Source of the DNA: Candidatus Nanoarchaeia archaeon
Lineage (GTDB): Archaea > Nanobdellota > Nanobdellia > SCGC-AAA011-G17 > JACPNG01
Length of the DNA stretch: 64,000 bases
Reading direction: 5' to 3'
Assembly (NCBI GenBank): GCA_028714095.1
Contig: JAQTMY010000001.1
Location: forward strand, 341,804 to 405,803
Made by a program: the position numbers and the translations under genes. Below, piece after piece: positions 51,459 through 61,022 of the stretch. Positions within the stretch are counted from its first letter, which is position 1. Every line of letters begins with the position of its first letter. The notes under the pieces were generated by a model. It ran no database searches and had not been told where the DNA came from. It was given only the letters and a program-made list of their open reading frames with translations.

Positions 51459-52754
51459 TTAAGGATTTAATCTTTCAGGATCTCTTGGAAGCAAAACAGT
51501 TTCCTTGACATTGGCAATTTTTAGTAGTCTTTGAGTCATCCTGTCTAACCCCAATCCAGTTCCTCCATGAGGAGGACATCCATACTTGAAAATTTCTTTG
51601 TAAACATTATCTAATTTAATTCCTTTTTCCTTTGCCTGTTTTTCAATAATTTCCAGTCTATGCTCTCTTTGTGCCCCTGTAGCAATCTCCACCCCGTTCC
51701 ATAATAAGTCAAATGATTTTGTTCCTCTTGGATCATCCACTGGTTTCATATGATAAAATGGCCTTTTAGCCCAGGGATAGTTGCATACAAATACAAATTC
51801 AGATCCTTTTTTGTTAAAGTAATCTCCAAGGATTGTTTCTGCTTCTGCATCCAAATCATCATCTTCTTTCAGGATTTTTTTATTTTGTTTTAGAATTTCT
51901 TTTGCCTCATCCATATTAATTCTAACCATCTTTTTAGGAATGGTTAATTTAACATCAAGTAATTTTAATTCTTCCTTACAATTTTTGTTTACTTCCTGAA
52001 TAATAAACTGGAATAATTTTTCAATAACATCAATGACATCCTGTTCGCTCTCAATAAATCCCATTTCCATATCTATGCCTGTGAATTCTGTCAGATGTCT
52101 TGTTGTATGGGATTTCTCAGCCCTGAATACAGGGGCAATCTCATAAACTCTTTCAAAACCAGCAATAACCCCTAACTGTTTATATACCTGTGGACTTTGT
52201 GCAAGATAAGCAGGTCTTCCAAAATAATCAACAACAAATAATTCTGCTCCAGACTCAACACCCATCCCCGTTAATTTCGGAGTGTTAATGTTTATGAAAC
52301 CCTCCTTGTCAAAAAAATCCACTGCAGCCTTGAATATTTTTGATCTTATTGTAAAAATCGCATTAATCTTTGGGTTTCTTGTATCTAAGTATCTATGATC
52401 TAATCTTTTATCCAATCCTGTTGTCCCGCCGAAAATATCAACAGGCAGGGGGGTATAAGCCAAACTCGAGATTTCAAGTTCATTTATTATTAATTCAGGC
52501 TCTCCTGATTTTTGTTTGCTTTCCTGAACATCACCATTAACAATGATTACAGATTCATTTGTCAAATCTTTTATCAGGTCAAAATTCTTAAAGTCTTTTT
52601 TTGCAATTAACTGTATTTTTCCAGTCCTGTCTCTCAAAGTTATAAATGCCAATGAATTTCCCATTAATTTTACTTTTTCAACCCATCCTGCAGCAACAAC
52701 GTTCTTTTGTGTTTTCTTTAACAACTCATTTATTGGTTTTCTTTTCTCTAGCAT
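51459..52754 (-). CDS. aspS: Aspartyl-tRNA synthetase (archaeal type)
   Basis: 431 aa. An N-terminal OB fold (VVAAGWVEKVKLMGNSLAFITLRDRTG) and the class II core with TPKLTGMGVESGAELFVV, PVFRAEKSHTTRHLTEFTGID and GTGLGLDRMTQRLL match archaeal AspRS. Whether it discriminates against tRNA-Asn is not clear; the residue after GWV is E, not the W or H usually noted. It overlaps the translin gene by 7 bases. Confidence 0.95.
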   Translation of the reverse strand: MLEKRKPINELLKKTQKNVVAAGWVEKVKLMGNSLAFITLRDRTGKIQLIAKKDFKNFDLIKDLTNESVIIVNGDVQESKQKSGEPELIINELEISSLAYTPLPVDIFGGTTGLDKRLDHRYLDTRNPKINAIFTIRSKIFKAAVDFFDKEGFININTPKLTGMGVESGAELFVVDYFGRPAYLAQSPQVYKQLGVIAGFERVYEIAPVFRAEKSHTTRHLTEFTGIDMEMGFIESEQDVIDVIEKLFQFIIQEVNKNCKEELKLLDVKLTIPKKMVRINMDEAKEILKQNKKILKEDDDLDAEAETILGDYFNKKGSEFVFVCNYPWAKRPFYHMKPVDDPRGTKSFDLLWNGVEIATGAQREHRLEIIEKQAKEKGIKLDNVYKEIFKYGCPPHGGTGLGLDRMTQRLLKIANVKETVLLPRDPERLNP

Positions 52755-53299
52755 TTTTTCATCCTGACATCATACATGACTTCCTCTAGTTTCTTAAGAT
52801 TGTATTTTATTGAGTCAAATTTTTTCCTTAACTCCCCGTTTCTTAGGTTAAAGGTCAAAAATTCTGTATAAATGTCATCTACCAGGTTTTTAATGTTTTC
52901 TGCTTCACTATACTTATTTTTAATTACAAGGTTGATGGCTTTTCTTACTAATTCCCCTGTTAGATCAGACAAGCCAAGCAAATAAGATTCTGTATCTATC
53001 CTTAATTCTCTTCTTGTAACTAGTTTGTTGTCTTTCATTATATGATAAAAAGTAAGGGCTTCTACATATTCCTGTCTTGCAACAAAAGCAATCCCCTCGT
53101 TGTCATTAAGTTTTGAAATTAAACTTTTTATTTTGGAAATATATTCCTTGCATTCATTTAATTCGTCTCTCTGTATCAGATTTATTATCTGTTTTGACAG
53201 TTTTATTATATCTCTTGACATAACTATTGTTTTTTCCCTTTCATTCTCTAATCTCACCAAATCATTCCGGATGTTTGAAAATTCTTTCTTGTTAATCAT
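52748..53299 (-). CDS. Translin family protein
   Basis: 183 aa from ATG at 53299 (an upstream start at 53323 adds eight residues). All-helical: NDLVRLENEREKTIVMSRDI, EYVEALTFYHI, LSDLTGELVRKAINLVIKNK and LRNGELRKKFDSIKYNLKKLEEV match archaeal translin, an RNA/DNA-binding octamer. It overlaps aspS at the 3' end. Confidence 0.85.
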   Translation of the reverse strand: MINKKEFSNIRNDLVRLENEREKTIVMSRDIIKLSKQIINLIQRDELNECKEYISKIKSLISKLNDNEGIAFVARQEYVEALTFYHIMKDNKLVTRRELRIDTESYLLGLSDLTGELVRKAINLVIKNKYSEAENIKNLVDDIYTEFLTFNLRNGELRKKFDSIKYNLKKLEEVMYDVRMKKC

Positions 53300-53410
53300 A
53301 ACATAATAAAATAGACATAACATTTATATAGATTTCTAAATATATTACTTCTTTCATAAATGTTTTTAAACTAATTTTATCAACTACAACTATATTGGGG
53401 AGGTTAAAAG

Positions 53411-53605
53411 ATGGGTGATACTTTATTAAGTCTAGTTAAGATAGTTGTTGGAATCATTTTTATTGCCCTGCCAATCTTTGCATTAATCTTTAATTTTTAT
53501 GGATTGTGGGATGCAGTTTGGATTTTAATTAAAGCTGGAGTGGTATTAGGAATAGTTGCCGTTGGTATAATTTTCCTTATTTTAGGTTTTATGGAATTAA
53601 AATAA
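53411..53605 (+). CDS. Small two-span membrane protein
   Basis: 64 aa. Two hydrophobic helices (IVVGIIFIALPIFALIFNF and AGVVLGIVAVGIIFLILGF) with almost no soluble part. GGGGAGG lies eight bases before ATG. It starts a short plus-strand unit with the tiny gene at 53621 and the M50-like protease at 53722. Function unknown. Confidence 0.65.
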   Translation: MGDTLLSLVKIVVGIIFIALPIFALIFNFYGLWDAVWILIKAGVVLGIVAVGIIFLILGFMELK

Positions 53606-53620
53606 AGAAGAGGTGTCAGT

Positions 53621-53719
53621 TTGTCTGCAAAAAAGAGGATAAAGAATATAAACAGGTTTAACTTTGATGAAGACTATCTAGAAGAAGATCTTGATGAAGG
53701 TCTTTATATAGCAGGCTAA
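53621..53719 (+). CDS. Tiny ORF with TTG start
   Basis: 32 codons from TTG at 53621 (AGAGGTG nine bases upstream) to TAA at 53717-53719, two bases before the protease ATG. The product is acidic (NFDEDYLEEDLDEGLYIAG). The frame is clean, but the unusual start makes this tentative. Confidence 0.35.
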   Translation: MSAKKRIKNINRFNFDEDYLEEDLDEGLYIAG

Positions 53720-53721
53720 AC

Positions 53722-54276
53722 ATGACCCTATTTGCAATTTCTGAACTAATCGGAATAGTTGTATTAACAATTTACTTAGGTTATATTTTCTCAGGAACTT
53801 TGGCTAAAGGAAAGAAGTTTGATAAAACAGATTTTAAGTTTTCAATAATGGTTGCAGCCCCTGCAGTTATTCTCCATGAGTTTGCCCATAAATTTACAGC
53901 CATGGCTTTTGGTTTGCCTGCAGTATTTCATGTTTTTTATGAGGATATATTCACTTTAATGCTGGCCGGAGTTAGTATTGTTCTTAAGGCAATTGGAAGT
54001 CCTTTTATTTTTCTTATTCCTGGTTTTGTTTCAATACCAAATGTAAGTGATCCATTGCAGTATGGCCTTATTGCTTTCGCAGGACCATTCATAAATTTGT
54101 TATTATGGGTTGGTTCGTCTGTATATCTTAAACATGCAAAAAAACTTACAAGGAAAAAGATGATATTTCTTTATATAACTAAAAGAGTAAATATGATATT
54201 ATTCATATTTAATATGTTGCCCTTTGCACCATTAGATGGGGAAAAAGTATTTAGTGCTTTATTTTCTCTTTTTTGA
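53722..54276 (+). CDS. M50-type intramembrane zinc protease, short form
   Basis: 184 aa. ILHEFAHKFTAMAFGLP near residue 51 gives HExxH, and NMLPFAPLDGEKVFSAL near 164 supplies the ligand Asp. Four to five membrane helices and no PDZ domain, unlike the larger S2P at 29721. It likely cleaves a membrane-anchored substrate. It converges with tfe (18-base overlap). Confidence 0.85.
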   Translation: MTLFAISELIGIVVLTIYLGYIFSGTLAKGKKFDKTDFKFSIMVAAPAVILHEFAHKFTAMAFGLPAVFHVFYEDIFTLMLAGVSIVLKAIGSPFIFLIPGFVSIPNVSDPLQYGLIAFAGPFINLLLWVGSSVYLKHAKKLTRKKMIFLYITKRVNMILFIFNMLPFAPLDGEKVFSALFSLF

Positions 54277-54918
54277 TCTGATATTCTTAGAAATTTTCCT
54301 TATTATCCTTTTTTTCTTTTTAGCAATCGGCTTAATTATCTTTTTTGCTTTCTTTATCTTCTGTTTTATTTTAGTTACTTTTTTAACAGTCCTTTTAACT
54401 TTAATCTCTGGTTCTGGAGTGTTAAGCTCCTCCTCAAGTTCTTTTATTTGTTGGTTTAATGAATATATATACTTTTGATTATCTAACTGTACTAATTTTG
54501 TTCCGCATTCCTTACAAACAAAATCATGCTCCATCGCATCAGCATAGTCCATTCTTAAACACCCCTCTGGACATACAAAAAAAGTTCCACCTGTTTCGGT
54601 GTGAATTTTATTTTTTAATTTTTCTAATTTTTTTCTTCTCAAATCTTTTATTAGGGTTTTTGCCTCGTTTTCATCAAAAGTCCAGTAATAAATATACCAA
54701 CCCTTGCTTTTGTCTTTTTTTCTTGTGTAATGGACTAAATTATATTCATTAATCCTGTACAGCATATTCCTTACCTGATTAACTCCCAATTTTAGTTTCT
54801 CAGCTAGTTTAAACTCGCTTATATTTTTCTTGCCTTTAAGAAAAAGAACTAAAGGGATTACATCTGGTCCGGCAATCTCTTTGATTAATTCTTGTATGTG
54901 TTCTTCGGTTATCTTCAT
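54259..54918 (-). CDS. tfe: Transcription factor E (TFIIE-alpha-like)
   Basis: 219 aa. N-terminal winged helix (LKGKKNISEFKLAEKLKLGVNQVRNMLYRI), then a zinc ribbon with FFVCPEGCLRMDYADAMEHDFVCKECG. The family helps open promoter DNA during initiation. The C-terminal about 50 residues are almost entirely K/R/I (after VKRTVKK), an unusually basic tail. Length without it is standard. Confidence 0.92.
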   Translation of the reverse strand: MKITEEHIQELIKEIAGPDVIPLVLFLKGKKNISEFKLAEKLKLGVNQVRNMLYRINEYNLVHYTRKKDKSKGWYIYYWTFDENEAKTLIKDLRRKKLEKLKNKIHTETGGTFFVCPEGCLRMDYADAMEHDFVCKECGTKLVQLDNQKYIYSLNQQIKELEEELNTPEPEIKVKRTVKKVTKIKQKIKKAKKIIKPIAKKKKRIIRKISKNIRSKKRK

Positions 54919-55136
54919 TATGCCTCCAAAGGAATAACAGTTTAAATGTAAAATTTAGTTTAAAAGTTTTTTGTTTTTTAAATTTGATGCCAAAAAACCA
55001 AAAAATAACTCTAAAGTGTATTTCGAAAACTATTTAATCTAAAATAACTCATATTTTATCTATTACTATTTTGTAATGATACAAAAACCTTTAATAAGAG
55101 GTTAAAGTTTATTAATTCAATAGAGGTGATAATTCA

Positions 55137-55619
55137 ATGGGTCTATTCAGCAAGAAGAAACCAAAGAACGCTTTAAAAGACGAACAAAGTAGTGCTAGAT
55201 TTCCAGATATTCCAACTGATGATGATTTCAGTTATGATTCTCCGAATTTTGACAAGGATGCGAAGGACATAAAACAAGGAGTAAACTCCGGGATGTTTGA
55301 TGATTTTGATATTCCTATAAGAAAACCTAAAGCATTCGACGAGGAAAAGACTTTTGGCCCACAGATGCCTTCTATGGATGCCGATGTTAAAAGAGCAATC
55401 AAGGAAGAAAGGCCTGTCTTCATAAAACTTGACAAATACAAAAATGTAATAAAATCAATAAATGAAATGAAGAAAAAGATTGAGGAAACTCAGGAAATAA
55501 TTTCCAAACTTGATCAGGCAAAAAAAGAGGAAGATGAACAGCTGCAAAAATGGCATAGTGACCTTGAAGCTCTGAAAGAAAGACTTTTGTCTATTGACTC
55601 TACCTTATTCGAGGAATAA
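55137..55619 (+). CDS. Acidic coiled-coil protein, unknown function (pair member 1)
   Basis: 160 aa. A basic N-terminus (MGLFSKKKPKNALK), then an acidic, probably disordered stretch (residues about 25-95, with DIPTDDDFSYDSPNFD) and a C-terminal coiled coil (INEMKKKIEETQEIISKLDQ). GAGGTGAT lies before ATG. It is followed by a second coiled-coil gene two bases later. No family recognised. Confidence 0.7.
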   Translation: MGLFSKKKPKNALKDEQSSARFPDIPTDDDFSYDSPNFDKDAKDIKQGVNSGMFDDFDIPIRKPKAFDEEKTFGPQMPSMDADVKRAIKEERPVFIKLDKYKNVIKSINEMKKKIEETQEIISKLDQAKKEEDEQLQKWHSDLEALKERLLSIDSTLFEE

Positions 55620-55621
55620 TT

Positions 55622-56026
55622 ATGACGCAAGATACCAAATATGTCAGAATTCCAAGCCCTGTAAATTCTAGGAAGACTCTTTTAGGTGGGGCAATAGATA
55701 TTATACAATTTCTTAAGGATTATGAAAAATTATTGCAGATAAGAAAAGAAAAAGCTGTTTATATTAATCAATGCAAGAGAAACTTTATTGATCTAAAAAA
55801 AGAATTCCTTGAATTAAACAAGCTTCCAAAGATTGATATTGCTGAATTGGAAAAACACGAGCAGCACGTAGACATAAAACAGGTAATTGATATCAAGAAG
55901 TTAAAGAAGAAAGCAGAATCCTTCAAAGACAAGGATATACTAAAAGAACCTAAGAAAAATCAGAAAACATCAGATAAATTGCAGTCTGATCTGGATTTGT
56001 TAAAGGCTAAATTAGCTAGTTTATAA
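55622..56026 (+). CDS. Coiled-coil protein, unknown function (pair member 2)
   Basis: 134 aa. N-terminus VRIPSPVNSRKTLLGGAIDIIQFLKDYEKLL, then heptad-rich basic/acidic helix (KRNFIDLKKEFLELNKLPKI) and a lysine-rich linker before a final helix. ATG follows two bases after the first coiled-coil gene, so the two probably form a complex. Converges with guaB. Confidence 0.7.
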   Translation: MTQDTKYVRIPSPVNSRKTLLGGAIDIIQFLKDYEKLLQIRKEKAVYINQCKRNFIDLKKEFLELNKLPKIDIAELEKHEQHVDIKQVIDIKKLKKKAESFKDKDILKEPKKNQKTSDKLQSDLDLLKAKLASL

Positions 56027-57520
56027 TTATTTTGGGGCATAATTTGATTGCTCTTTTGTCATAAGAACTCCGTGTATATGACTTTCTCTATATCCTGCAT
56101 TGGTCATTCTTATAAATTCAGCTTGTTCCTCATGAAGAGTTTTAATGTCTTTTGCACCAACATAACCCATACCATGTTTTACTCCTCCGATAAGATCATT
56201 AACCATCTCATCAACAGTCTTAGACAGGGGAACATTGCTTTCAATTCCTTCAGAAACCGATTTTCCACTTACGCGGTATCTCTCCTTACTCCCATCCATA
56301 TTCATAGCTCTCTCAGAGCCCATTCCATAATATTCTTTAAAGATTTTTCCATCCCTTATTACCCTCTCTCCAGCAGATTCTTGGGTTTGGGCAAATAACC
56401 CACCCATCATAACACTTGAAGCTCCTGCAGCTAAAGCCTTTGTAATATCTCCTGAATATTCAATCCCACCATCCCCAATCACTGGAATATCATACTTTTC
56501 AGCAATTTTACTGACATAATATATTGCACTTAATTGAGGGAACCCTGCTCCAGTAACAATTCTGGTTGTGCAAATCCCTGAGGGTCCAATCCCAACTTTT
56601 AAGGCATCTGCTCCAGCTTTAATTAGATCTTTAGCGCCTTCTTCACTAATTAAATTACCAGCGACAACATCAAACTTATAATCTCTAAAAGTTCTTTTAA
56701 GTTCTCTGACAGTCTCAATAACATTTTTGGTATGACCATGAGCAGTCCCAACAACCAACACATCACAACCCCTGTTTAATAATGCTTCAGCTCTTTTATA
56801 ATCATGAATTCCTACATTCGCCCCGACAATTAGTCTTCCTTTTTCATCTAGGTTATACATAGGGTTTTTATTTTCTATTATTGATCTTACTTCATCCCAA
56901 CTGTAAAGTCCATTTAATTCTCCATTTCTATTAATCAAGACTAACTTAGAAATACGATTTTTACCCATAAAATTATAGGCTTCATTTAAATCTAAACTTC
57001 CTTCATGTTTTAAAATATCTTTATTCATATGGTTTTTAACTAAATCTGAATCTTTATGTGGAAAACGGACTTCATGTCTCCCTAATAATCCAACAACTTT
57101 ATTTTCATTATCTAAAACAACTAATGAAGAAAATCTGTCTTTGAAACGTTTGATTATTTCCTTATAATCTCCTATGGTTTGATTCTCGTTTATTGTTACA
57201 GGATTATCTATTTTAGCATTAAATGCATATTTAACTTCATCAACAAAACCTAATTGTTTTTCTAAATCTGGACATTTCCAGATAAAACCAATTCCTCCTT
57301 TCTTTGCAAGTTCTCTTGCTAAAGTGCCTTCTGTAACAGTACTCATGTCAGCACTAATCACTGGAATATTTAATTTTGTATTTCTTGAAACTCTTGTCTC
57401 AAGATTGACTTCGCTTGGGAGAATATCGCTTTTTTTAGGAACAAGCAATACATCTCCAAATGTTATCCCTAAATGATTTTTTTTTGTGTACTCAAAGAAT
57501 TTTTTTATATGTTTATTCAT
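56027..57520 (-). CDS. guaB: IMP dehydrogenase
   Basis: 497 aa. TIM-barrel start with [14 protein letters not shown], a CBS pair (residues about 105-225), and the catalytic loop [20 protein letters not shown] with Cys near residue 317. The flap GMGSERAMN and C-terminal [15 protein letters not shown] are as in other IMPDHs. It oxidises IMP to XMP in GMP synthesis. Confidence 0.95.
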   Translation of the reverse strand: MNKHIKKFFEYTKKNHLGITFGDVLLVPKKSDILPSEVNLETRVSRNTKLNIPVISADMSTVTEGTLARELAKKGGIGFIWKCPDLEKQLGFVDEVKYAFNAKIDNPVTINENQTIGDYKEIIKRFKDRFSSLVVLDNENKVVGLLGRHEVRFPHKDSDLVKNHMNKDILKHEGSLDLNEAYNFMGKNRISKLVLINRNGELNGLYSWDEVRSIIENKNPMYNLDEKGRLIVGANVGIHDYKRAEALLNRGCDVLVVGTAHGHTKNVIETVRELKRTFRDYKFDVVAGNLISEEGAKDLIKAGADALKVGIGPSGICTTRIVTGAGFPQLSAIYYVSKIAEKYDIPVIGDGGIEYSGDITKALAAGASSVMMGGLFAQTQESAGERVIRDGKIFKEYYGMGSERAMNMDGSKERYRVSGKSVSEGIESNVPLSKTVDEMVNDLIGGVKHGMGYVGAKDIKTLHEEQAEFIRMTNAGYRESHIHGVLMTKEQSNYAPK

Positions 57521-57629
57521 AGAAAATCTATTTAAAGATTATTTATAAAGATTTATGTGGTATTTTTTAACTTTCATTCTAAATAGAAACTTTTATATAT
57601 TCTGTTTTAATATTAGGATTTAGTAAAAG

Positions 57630-58433
57630 ATGACAAAAGTTATAGGTGTTATTTCAATAAAGGGAGGCGTAGGAAAGACTTCTACAGTAATTTCTTTAGG
57701 TGCTTCTTTAGCCAAGGATTTCAATCAAAGAGTCTTGATAGTTGATGCTAACTTCTCTGCTCCAAATTTAGGACATCATTTAGGTTTAATTGAACCAGAA
57801 AAAACAATACAGGATGTAATTTCTGACAAGGCAGACATAAAGGATGTAATCCATGAGCATGAAGAGTCTGGTTTGCATATAATCCCTGCTGCAATGATAG
57901 CAAGAAAAGTCCAGGATCCTTTTGCATTAAAAAAGAAATTAAACTCAATAAAGAAGTATTATGATTATATCTTGATTGATTCAAGTCCAGCTTTAAATGA
58001 AGAAATTGTTTCAGCCATGACTGCATCAGATGAATTGTTTGTTGTTACAACTCCAGATCATCCAACTTTAAGCTGTACATTAAAAGCAATCAAGGTTGCC
58101 CAGCAGAAAAATGTTCCTATTACCGGCATAATTCTGAATAAAGTAAGGAATAAAACCTATGAATTAAGTGTTGATGAAATAGAAAAAGCTGCAGGAATTC
58201 CTGTTATTGCTTCTATAAAAGAGCATCATTATGCTGTAGAAGCAGTGGCTCATCAAAGTCCAATAACAACCTTTAGGGAGAAAAGCCCAATTTCTATTGA
58301 ATATAAAAAATTAGCTGCAGCAATGACAGGCCAGCATTACATGGATCCAAGATTCCATGCAAGAGTCGTTGATTCATTCAGAAAAACCCAGCCTAAAGAA
58401 GTAATAAACAGGCACGTTTTGTATTATTCTTAA
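57630..58433 (+). CDS. MinD/ParA-type ATPase
   Basis: 267 aa. Deviant Walker A ISIKGGVGKTSTVISLG near residue 7, DANFSAPNLGHHLG and YDYILIDSSPAL near 110, TTPDHPTL near 139. This is a P-loop of the MinD/ParA/Mrp class that drives spatial positioning of DNA or protein complexes. A C-terminal extension (after MTGQHYMDPRFHARVV) could carry a membrane or partner contact. Function specific to this organism is unknown. It has its own promoter-like AT-rich upstream region. Confidence 0.87.
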   Translation: MTKVIGVISIKGGVGKTSTVISLGASLAKDFNQRVLIVDANFSAPNLGHHLGLIEPEKTIQDVISDKADIKDVIHEHEESGLHIIPAAMIARKVQDPFALKKKLNSIKKYYDYILIDSSPALNEEIVSAMTASDELFVVTTPDHPTLSCTLKAIKVAQQKNVPITGIILNKVRNKTYELSVDEIEKAAGIPVIASIKEHHYAVEAVAHQSPITTFREKSPISIEYKKLAAAMTGQHYMDPRFHARVVDSFRKTQPKEVINRHVLYYS

Positions 58434-58648
58434 ATTTGTCCTTGTAGATGGGAAATCCAAAATATAACCAGGAGAATTAGTAATAAGAATACGGATGGTA
58501 AAAAAGTTATAATAATTATTCTTGCCAACGAACACCCTTCTACTTTATTTAATAAAATTTGTTTTAATTCATGATAAGGATCTGCAAAAATAACAACAAT
58601 CCATCCACCAATTATTGCAATAATAAGCTCCGCTAACAATATATTCAT
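58430..58648 (-). CDS. Small two-span membrane protein
   Basis: 72 aa. Two hydrophobic helices (ELIIAIIGGWIVVIF and IIITFLPSVFLLLILLVIFWI) separated by a short polar loop. It converges with the MinD/ParA gene (4-base overlap). No family recognised; coding rests on the clean hydrophobic pattern and an available ATG. Confidence 0.5.
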   Translation of the reverse strand: MNILLAELIIAIIGGWIVVIFADPYHELKQILLNKVEGCSLARIIIITFLPSVFLLLILLVIFWISHLQGQI

Positions 58649-58713
58649 AATTAAGGATCCTCTTCAAGAACTTAAAAAAATTTTGGTTGGAGGAAATATC
58701 TGTAAGTTTATAT

Positions 58714-60492
58714 TTATTCCAGTATAGCTTTAATCCTTCTTATCCCAGAAGCAGAACTCTTTTCTTTAACAATCTTAAATCTGCCAATCTCTTTAGTATT
58801 TGTAACATGAGGCCCAGCACAAACCTCTTTTGAAAAGTTTCCAATAGAATAAGTTGAAACTTCCTCTCCGTATTTATCCCTGAAAAATGCCAGGAATCCT
58901 TCTTTCTGTGCATCCTTGAATTTTTTAGTTTCTTTTTTTACAGGCAGACATTCTTTTATTTTTTTGTTTATAATGTCTTCAACTTTTTTCTTCTCCTCTT
59001 CAGTTAAAGCTCTGTTAAACATAAAGTCAAATCTTATTCTTTCAGGCGTTAAATCAGAACCTGCCTGTCTTACATCTTTCCCCAAAACCTCTCTTAAAGC
59101 CTGATGTAATAAATGTGTTGCAGTATGATGTCTGGCTACTTTTTCACCAAAATCACCAACACCGCCAAACTTCTTTTCAACACCGGCTCTTGATTTTTCC
59201 TGGTGTTTCTTGAATAATTCTTCAAATTCTTCTTCATCAACGTCTAATTTTTCTTTTGAAGCCAGTTCCTTTGTTATTTCAACTGGAAATCCGTAAGTAT
59301 CATATAATTGGAAAATTTCTTTTGTAGGAAGTCTTTTTGATTTTTTATTTTTTGTCTCTCTTATTAATTTTTCAATTTCTATAAATCCCTTGTCTAATGA
59401 CCTCTGGAATTTATCTTTCTCTTCTGTAATAACTCCAATAATTTCTCCTTTGTTTTTTCCTAATTCCTTGTATCTCCCTTCGTATTTATCAATGATGAAC
59501 TCAACTAAATCTATTATTTCATCACCTTTGCCTCCAAGCAAATTAAGATAGCTTATCGACTTTCTTAGAATTCTTCTTAAAATATATCCCTGTTCTACAT
59601 TGGAAGGCCTTACTCCATCACAAATTAAAAATACAGAGCCTCTCAGATGGTCTGCAACTATTCTTTCAAATCTCAAATTTTGTTTTGTATTTTTATAATT
59701 AATTTTTCTGATATGATTGATTATATCATTAAATAAGTCTGTCTCAAAGATATTTTCTTTTTTCTGCAAGATCATTGTTATTCTCTCTAAACCCATCCCT
59801 GTATCAATGTTCTTGGAAGGTAACCTTACATATTCTTTTTTCTCTGTAAATTCGTATTCCATAAATACCAGATTCCAGACCTCTATGAATCTTCCGCAAT
59901 CGCAGTTAGGGCCGCATTTTTTTCCTTTTACGCATGCTTTCTTTGTTAAGTCATAATGCAGTTCAGAGCAAGGCCCGCAAGGCCCAGTCGTTCCTGGAGG
60001 CCCCCAGAAATTTTCCTTGGTTCCAAATCTGAATATTCTTTCTTCAGGGATTCCATAATGTTTCCATAACTCTATTGCTTCCAAATCCCCTGGAATGTTC
60101 TCATTGCCCTTGAAGACAGTAACCCATATTCTTTTCTTGTCCAATCCTAACTCTCCAGCTAAAAAATCCAGGGCATAACCAATCGCTTCTTTCTTAAAAT
60201 AATCCCCGACTGAAAAATTCCCAAGCATCTCAAAGAAAGTTAAATGTGTTTCATCTCCAACATCATCTATGTCAGATGTCCTAAAACACTTTTGCACAGA
60301 AGTCAATGTTCTTGATTTAAAATCTTTTTCTGCGCTTATTTCTCCTTTGAAATACAAGATAAACTGCTGCATCCCTGCTGTTGTCAATAAAACCGTTTTG
60401 TCTAAAGGTAATAAAGAAGAAGATTCTATCTTTTTATGTTTGTTTTTTTCAAAGAATCTTACAAATTTATTTGCTATTTCCTCTCCCTTCAT
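58714..60492 (-). CDS. alaS: Alanyl-tRNA synthetase, short bacterial (CPR)-like form
   Basis: 592 aa, against about 900 usually. The N-terminus (LTTAGMQQFILYFKGEISAE, TSVQKCFRTSDIDDVGDETH, TFFEMLGNFSVGDYF) is of bacterial type, not the archaeal type with its extra N-terminal domain. The core includes FGTKENFWGPPGTTGPCGPCSEL and a CxxxxKCGPNCDCGRF cysteine loop. The editing domain (HHTATHLLHQALREVLG and VCAGPHVTNTKEIG) ends the protein, so the C-terminal DHHA1/C-Ala domain is absent. Such short AlaRS are known from CPR bacteria; horizontal transfer is likely (inference). Confidence 0.92.
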   Translation of the reverse strand: MKGEEIANKFVRFFEKNKHKKIESSSLLPLDKTVLLTTAGMQQFILYFKGEISAEKDFKSRTLTSVQKCFRTSDIDDVGDETHLTFFEMLGNFSVGDYFKKEAIGYALDFLAGELGLDKKRIWVTVFKGNENIPGDLEAIELWKHYGIPEERIFRFGTKENFWGPPGTTGPCGPCSELHYDLTKKACVKGKKCGPNCDCGRFIEVWNLVFMEYEFTEKKEYVRLPSKNIDTGMGLERITMILQKKENIFETDLFNDIINHIRKINYKNTKQNLRFERIVADHLRGSVFLICDGVRPSNVEQGYILRRILRKSISYLNLLGGKGDEIIDLVEFIIDKYEGRYKELGKNKGEIIGVITEEKDKFQRSLDKGFIEIEKLIRETKNKKSKRLPTKEIFQLYDTYGFPVEITKELASKEKLDVDEEEFEELFKKHQEKSRAGVEKKFGGVGDFGEKVARHHTATHLLHQALREVLGKDVRQAGSDLTPERIRFDFMFNRALTEEEKKKVEDIINKKIKECLPVKKETKKFKDAQKEGFLAFFRDKYGEEVSTYSIGNFSKEVCAGPHVTNTKEIGRFKIVKEKSSASGIRRIKAILE

Positions 60493-60524
60493 AGGTATTT
60501 TATTTTAAAGTTAATTTATATAGT

Positions 60525-60974
60525 TTATGGGCGTACAAGAATATGTTCATTTCCATATCTTAAAATATCATCTCCTACTTCTAGGAATTTTACATAGTCT
60601 GAAAGAGGTGTAGCCAAATATTTCATGCCTTCAGGAGGTTGATATGCAACAGTTCTTGTACAGATTATTTCATCTGGGTTATTTAGGCTTTTAATAAAAT
60701 CTAATGCTTTTGAACTTCTAGGAAAATTACAAGTTAGATCTACAACTTCTAATTCAACTTTAACATCCAAAATAAGTTTATTATTATCTGAAATTCCCAA
60801 TGAACAATATCTAAAAAAATTTAAATCATGGCTTTGTACGATTAATTCTTCTCCAAGAGCATATACCTTGCCTCCGTCCTCTATCTCGGAGATTTTTTCA
60901 AGTCCAAACCTAACTATCTCTGATTCTATCTCATTAATACCCTTAGAAAATCCTAATACTATTGCAATTGACAT
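60525..60974 (-). CDS. Uncharacterised soluble protein
   Basis: 149 aa. Alternating strands and helices (MSIAIVLGFSKGINEIESEI..., EDGGKVYALGEELIVQSHDL) with no membrane segment. A FPRSSKALDFIKSLNNPDEI stretch and TRTVAYQPPEGMKYLATPL near the end. No family recognised. It lies upstream of alaS on the same strand, 33 bases away. Confidence 0.5.
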   Translation of the reverse strand: MSIAIVLGFSKGINEIESEIVRFGLEKISEIEDGGKVYALGEELIVQSHDLNFFRYCSLGISDNNKLILDVKVELEVVDLTCNFPRSSKALDFIKSLNNPDEIICTRTVAYQPPEGMKYLATPLSDYVKFLEVGDDILRYGNEHILVRP

Positions 60975-61022
60975 ACTAAGACGAGAGAGTTCTTATTTAT
61001 AAATTTTACTACTTATTAGTTA

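Noticed and set aside
54279-54478. Hydrophobic plus-strand frame overlapping tfe
   Set aside because: It is the antisense of the lysine-rich TFE tail, which naturally yields a phenylalanine-rich reading.
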